NCBI GenBank assembly: GCA_002314885.1
Contig: DCHT01000014.1
Coordinates: 48,815-112,814, forward strand
Length of the DNA stretch: 64,000 nucleotides
Source: Bacteroidales bacterium UBA1745
GTDB lineage: Bacteria; Bacteroidota; Bacteroidia; Bacteroidales; UBA932
Reading direction: 5' to 3'
The position numbers and the translations under genes were made by a program. Every line of letters starts with the position of its first letter. Position 1 is the first letter of the stretch. Shown here piece by piece: positions 61,003 to 64,000 of the stretch. The notes beneath the pieces were generated by a model. It was given only the letters and a program-made list of their open reading frames with translations, ran no database searches and was not told where the DNA came from.

Positions 61003-62964
61003 TCAGAGCTCAGTGAAAGTGAAGACGTAGCGGCCCTTGGTCGCTGCGTTTTTCTTTGATGTGAGGCTGATGCGCCTGAGCACCGGCCCCCAGACCTTGC
61101 TCAATTTAGGGTCTTCGATGGCCTTTTCCTCGACGGAAGGGGAGAGACTGGCCGGATAACTCATCCTCACTCGCAGTCCGTCGCCGCAGTCGATGACCAG
61201 TTCGCCCGGCTTCAGCGTGCGGCCGTCTATGCGCTGTCCCGGCAGCAGCACTTCGCCCTTCACCAGGAAGTTCTCCACGTCCGGGCAGACGCGTCTGTTC
61301 AGAGTGAAACTGTCGCTGATGCTCAGGGACGGCCTGCTGCCCTGGGCGAGGGTGCAGCTGCGCTTCCATTCCTTGCAGGCCGCCGCTTCCATATATGCGC
61401 CCGAAATGTCCATTGACAGAGTGCCTGAGGCCAGGTTGCAGCTGATGTTTCGGGCCTTGAATTCGCGGCCATAGACTTGGGAACTGCCGTTGATCATAGG
61501 CAGGCTGTGCCAATCGCTCTGCATAGTCCAGATGTCGTAGCGTCCGGCTCCGAAGGTCTGCTTCGTGTAGGTGCCCACTCCGGCATCGCAGAGCACGGGG
61601 ATATTCCTGATGAAGAGTATGCAGCTGCCTATGTCGTTGTGGTTGTGGCTCTCGTTGTTGTGGCCGCCCTTGCCGGCGAAGAACCAGCCCCGCTGTCCGC
61701 GTATGAAGGCGAACTCCGTCTCGGGATACCAGGTGGCCGCAGGCACGTCGCTGCGCAGGCCGGCACATACGTCTTCGTAACGGGCACCATTGTCTATCAG
61801 GACGTTGAGGGAATCGACTGCCTCGCGTATATATTTATTATAGTATACGGACATAAGGGCGCGTATAGAGTCGTTGGTCGGCACGGACGGGTAGCGGAAG
61901 CGGCCTTTGGCATTGTCGCCCAGGCAGAGGAGGGCGAAGTCGCACACTTCCTTGCTGCCGCAGGCATAGCCGCAGCGCCACATCAGTTCCGGAGGATTGA
62001 CGCCCCTGGCTGCCGCGTCCGCGAAGTTCACGACATAGCCGTCGCCAATGTAGCTGCGGGACACATACTCCACCATTTTCACGAAGAGCGGGTCTTGGAA
62101 GCGGTCATATCCGCCCTCGGAGGCGTCATACAGCACCTGCATCCAGTCGTAGAGCTTGCCGCAGGCGGCGCCCCAGTATGACGGACCCTCCTCGCAGGCT
62201 CCGTCCTGCTTGATATAGGAGGTGAACTCAGCAATGGAGCGTATGGACTTGTCCATCGCGGCGTCCAGGCGGGCCTGGTCCTTTTCCATCAGCAGGAAGC
62301 AGAGGGCCACTTCCGCATTGCACCACGGATTCCAGTTGTTCACTATGTCGCTTTCCTTGGTGCGGGTGAAGCCCAGCCACCAGTTGGCGGCATTTTCCTG
62401 CTCATCCAAGAATGGGTCTAAAATGTTGCGTTTGATGGCTGCCTCGATGGCGACGCTGACCGAAGAGTCGATCTCGTCGAAGAGGGAGTGAAAGAAATGG
62501 TAGGTGAGGGCTATTATGCTGCCGTAGCGCGCGGAACCGAGGTCAATCAGCTGTTCGCGGGCGTCCGGGAGCGCTCTTCCGCTGGCTTGGCGGGACTGGT
62601 GAGCCGAAAGCACCCAGGAAGTCTGTTCCGCTGCCAGCCAGGCTCCGTTCATCAGCTGGTCCGTGAAGCGGCCCTTGCCCTCGGCCAGTTCGGCGAGCAT
62701 CAGGGTGATCATCGCCCCGCGGTTGGCGCCCTGACGGCTCTCCATTGCGCTGCGGTCGCCCGTGCGTTCGAATTCGAGGTATGCGGTGGCCGGAATGTTC
62801 TTCCATTCGTAGTCCAGATAGCGTTCGCCGGCCTTGATGAAGCGTTCGGACTGCTCCTGACCCATAAGCTCCTGCCAGCCCTGCCTGTCCTCATAGGATG
62901 GCAGCGGCAGCCAGTTCGCCCCTGCGGTGAACAGCAGGGATACGATTATGGCGAGACTATTCAT
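61003..62964 (-). CDS. Heparinase II/III-like exported protein
   Basis: 653 aa with a signal peptide (residues 1-16). An alpha/alpha-toroid helical domain (about 40-370; WWLGFTRTKESDIVNNWNPWCN, QDGACEEGPSYWG, DAAARGVNPPELMWR) is followed by the heparinase II/III beta-sandwich with GKGGHNNESHNHNDIGSCILF and VLCDAGVGTYTKQTFG. The conserved His/Asn/Tyr residues (including Tyr in GPSYWG) suggest an active uronic-acid polysaccharide lyase or related enzyme; the substrate is unknown. It overlaps the upstream alkyltransferase gene by 8 bases, so translation is coupled to an apparently unrelated function. It does not belong to the SusCD locus, lying beyond the efflux operon on the other strand. Confidence 0.85.
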   Translation of the reverse strand: MNSLAIIVSLLFTAGANWLPLPSYEDRQGWQELMGQEQSERFIKAGERYLDYEWKNIPATAYLEFERTGDRSAMESRQGANRGAMITLMLAELAEGKGRFTDQLMNGAWLAAEQTSWVLSAHQSRQASGRALPDAREQLIDLGSARYGSIIALTYHFFHSLFDEIDSSVSVAIEAAIKRNILDPFLDEQENAANWWLGFTRTKESDIVNNWNPWCNAEVALCFLLMEKDQARLDAAMDKSIRSIAEFTSYIKQDGACEEGPSYWGAACGKLYDWMQVLYDASEGGYDRFQDPLFVKMVEYVSRSYIGDGYVVNFADAAARGVNPPELMWRCGYACGSKEVCDFALLCLGDNAKGRFRYPSVPTNDSIRALMSVYYNKYIREAVDSLNVLIDNGARYEDVCAGLRSDVPAATWYPETEFAFIRGQRGWFFAGKGGHNNESHNHNDIGSCILFIRNIPVLCDAGVGTYTKQTFGAGRYDIWTMQSDWHSLPMINGSSQVYGREFKARNISCNLASGTLSMDISGAYMEAAACKEWKRSCTLAQGSRPSLSISDSFTLNRRVCPDVENFLVKGEVLLPGQRIDGRTLKPGELVIDCGDGLRVRMSYPASLSPSVEEKAIEDPKLSKVWGPVLRRISLTSKKNAATKGRYVFTFTEL

Positions 62965-63574
62965 TAGGGATGCCGTAGGAGAACTCGAGGCCGAGAATGT
63001 CGCGCTTCACGGCCGTTCCCAGGGCGTACTCTCCGAAGTCGATGGTGTCGAAGAGCCAGATGTCGGCGCCTCCGAAGATGGTCTTTTCGGCAGCCACTTC
63101 GATTTCAGCGATGCGGTCGATGGACTCCTTAGGTATGATTCTGTGGCAAGGGATGATGACCGGAAGCGGGTTGAGGCCGACTGCGTGCGCCACGGCCCTG
63201 ATGCCCGGACGGTTGCCGCAGATGGTGGCGAAATCCGAGTAGCTCAGCAGTTTCGGCTCCGCTCCGCTGTGGTTGAGCTCGAAAAGCTGCTTCCACACGT
63301 TCAGCTGGAACTCGGTGCCGAAGAGGCGGAGGTCCTCCCATTTCAGGCTCTCGCTGAGCTTGATCAGCGCTGCCGTGTTCATCTTCTCGGTGGTCACGGT
63401 CTCGGCCAGTTTGCAGGCTTTGGCCGCTGCGCTGGCCCTCTTTGCCTTGGACAGGCCGCTCTTGAGGCCGGTGAGGGTGGTGGCAATCTTAAGCAGTCCG
63501 CTGTAGTCAAGAGACACGGAGGAGATCTTCCCGTCGACGCGGGTTACGATCCAAATATGGTCGGAAATCGTCAT
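62957..63574 (-). CDS. Methylated-DNA-protein cysteine methyltransferase (Ogt/MGMT-like)
   Basis: 205 aa. It has the winged-helix DNA-binding segment GTEFQLNVWKQLFEL, then SYSDFATICGNRPGIRAVAHAVGLNPLPVIIPCHRIIP with the active-site Cys143 in PCHR, the methyl acceptor in direct reversal of O6-alkylguanine. The segment after PCHR is unusual: the GGYxGG-containing motif that follows in typical members is replaced, after about 30 residues, by DFGEYALGTAVKRDILGLE. The N-terminal 80 residues have no recognisable motif. It is divergently transcribed from rpsL and shares an overlapping promoter region; its end overlaps the heparinase-like gene by 8 bases. Confidence 0.8.
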   Translation of the reverse strand: MTISDHIWIVTRVDGKISSVSLDYSGLLKIATTLTGLKSGLSKAKRASAAAKACKLAETVTTEKMNTAALIKLSESLKWEDLRLFGTEFQLNVWKQLFELNHSGAEPKLLSYSDFATICGNRPGIRAVAHAVGLNPLPVIIPCHRIIPKESIDRIAEIEVAAEKTIFGGADIWLFDTIDFGEYALGTAVKRDILGLEFSYGIPNE

Positions 63575-63606
63575 CTGAATGGCCCCGGCTTTAGTTCCGG
63601 ATTTCT

Positions 63607-63636
63607 CAAATATACGAATTCTGTTGCTATTTCAAA
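63607..63636 (-). promoter_or_regulatory. Promoter of the alkyltransferase-heparinase operon
   Basis: CAAATATA (63607-63614) reads TATATTTG on the minus strand and CAAA (63633-63636) reads TTTG, with an 18-base spacer. It matches the Bacteroidota consensus and lies 33 bases before the ATG. Confidence 0.7.
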
Positions 63637-63653
63637 AATTATCCGTATATTTG
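63624..63653 (+). promoter_or_regulatory. Promoter of rpsL (str operon)
   Basis: TTG at 63624-63626, a 19-base spacer and TATATTTG at 63646-63653 are a near-perfect Bacteroidota promoter, the best in the window, as expected for a ribosomal protein operon. The -33 region overlaps the divergent promoter of the alkyltransferase. The leader is about 45 bases. Confidence 0.78.
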
Positions 63654-63705
63654 CAGCCCCCAAAAAATGGGGAGAATAACATAAATTAAAGATTTACAAT
63701 CATTT

Positions 63706-64000
63706 ATGCCAACCATTCAACAATTAGTTCGCAAGGGACGCGAGGTCATTGAAGTTAAGAGCAAGTCTCGCGCTCTGGATGCTTGTCCTCAGAGGAGGGG
63801 CGTTTGCGTGCGTGTGTACACAACCACACCTAAGAAACCTAACTCAGCAATGCGTAAGGTTGCACGTGTTCGTCTTACCAACTCTAAAGAGGTCAATGCG
63901 TACATCCCTGGTGAGGGTCACAACCTGCAGGAGCACTCAATCGTGCTCGTTCGCGGTGGTCGTGTGAAAGATTTACCAGGTGTACGTTACCACATCCTTA
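63706..64000 (+). CDS. rpsL: 30S ribosomal protein S12, 5' part
   Basis: The first 98 codons are visible; the window ends inside the gene. The sequence [12 protein letters not shown], then [31 protein letters not shown] and [30 protein letters not shown] is unmistakable S12. The lysines of TTPKKPNS and the [11 protein letters not shown] segment are the usual streptomycin-resistance positions and appear wild type. S12 is the decoding-centre protein; rpsG and the canonical fusA probably follow beyond the window. Confidence 0.98.
   Translation, partial: MPTIQQLVRKGREVIEVKSKSRALDACPQRRGVCVRVYTTTPKKPNSAMRKVARVRLTNSKEVNAYIPGEGHNLQEHSIVLVRGGRVKDLPGVRYHIL

Noticed and set aside
1..64000. tRNA, rRNA, insertion-sequence ends, attachment sites, riboswitches
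   Set aside because: I looked through all gaps (none over 300 bases) and found no cloverleaf, terminal inverted repeats or known switch patterns. Absence by eye is not proof for small RNAs.

Overview
The window is a contiguous piece of chromosome from a member of the order Bacteroidales (phylum Bacteroidota). The evidence is gene content (SusC/SusD pair, YfhO protein, S46 dipeptidyl peptidase, BACON domains, DUF5106 thioredoxin, an EF-G2-like paralogue), Bacteroidota-type promoters (TTG, about 19 nt, TAnnTTTG) and A-rich leaders without Shine-Dalgarno sequences. Base composition looks moderately GC-rich with strongly C-ending codons. I cannot name the genus. I see no rRNA, tRNA, CRISPR array, insertion sequence or phage. 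No gap without a gene exceeds 300 bases; the longest are about 150 (45047-45195) and 131 (63575-63705), and both are regulatory.

Layout. 1-4735: envelope biogenesis operon (outer-membrane barrel, TPR protein, LptC, PpiD-like foldase), ending at a bidirectional terminator shared with ychF. 5962-10443: exported nuclease, then galactokinase, a CpXC protein, a YeiH-type transporter and a small membrane protein. 10440-13499: a very large protein joining an HExxH metalloprotease-like head, a propeller and an outer-membrane barrel. 13576-16324: Na/phosphate cotransporter and DUF5106 thioredoxin. 16321-25691 (minus strand): two neurotransmitter-type sodium symporters, folA-thyA, galM, an unknown protein, YfhO and a glycosyltransferase. 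25782-32992: mutS, hydrolase, rnhB, S46 peptidase and Mrp ATPase. 33070-35223: an EF-G paralogue with degenerate GTPase motifs. 35296-41303: BACON/GLUG/SGNH lipoprotein, nitroreductase, rsmA and aspS. 41405-55382: an unusual SusCD locus. 55386-60998: RND efflux operon. 61003-63574: heparinase-like protein and an O6-alkylguanine transferase. 63706-end: start of rpsL, probably the head of the str ribosomal operon.

The most distinctive local system is the SusCD locus. A membrane-anchored AraC-type regulator (propeller sensor, no kinase or receiver) faces an operon encoding a lone BACON lipoprotein, SusC, SusD, a FN3/PQQ-propeller lipoprotein, an exported TIM-barrel isomerase, a second propeller lipoprotein with a fimbrillin-like N-terminus, and a small lipoprotein. 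No glycoside hydrolase or polysaccharide lyase lies inside it. An exported glycerophosphodiester phosphodiesterase sits beyond the regulator. The ligand is unknown.

The strongest signal is not a gene. The tetranucleotide CATG is almost absent: reading the whole window by eye I found only two copies. Met codons are almost never preceded by a C-ending codon, and His before a G-starting codon is CAC, in a genome that otherwise favours C-ending codons. This points to long-standing selection against CATG, for example by a CATG-specific restriction system.
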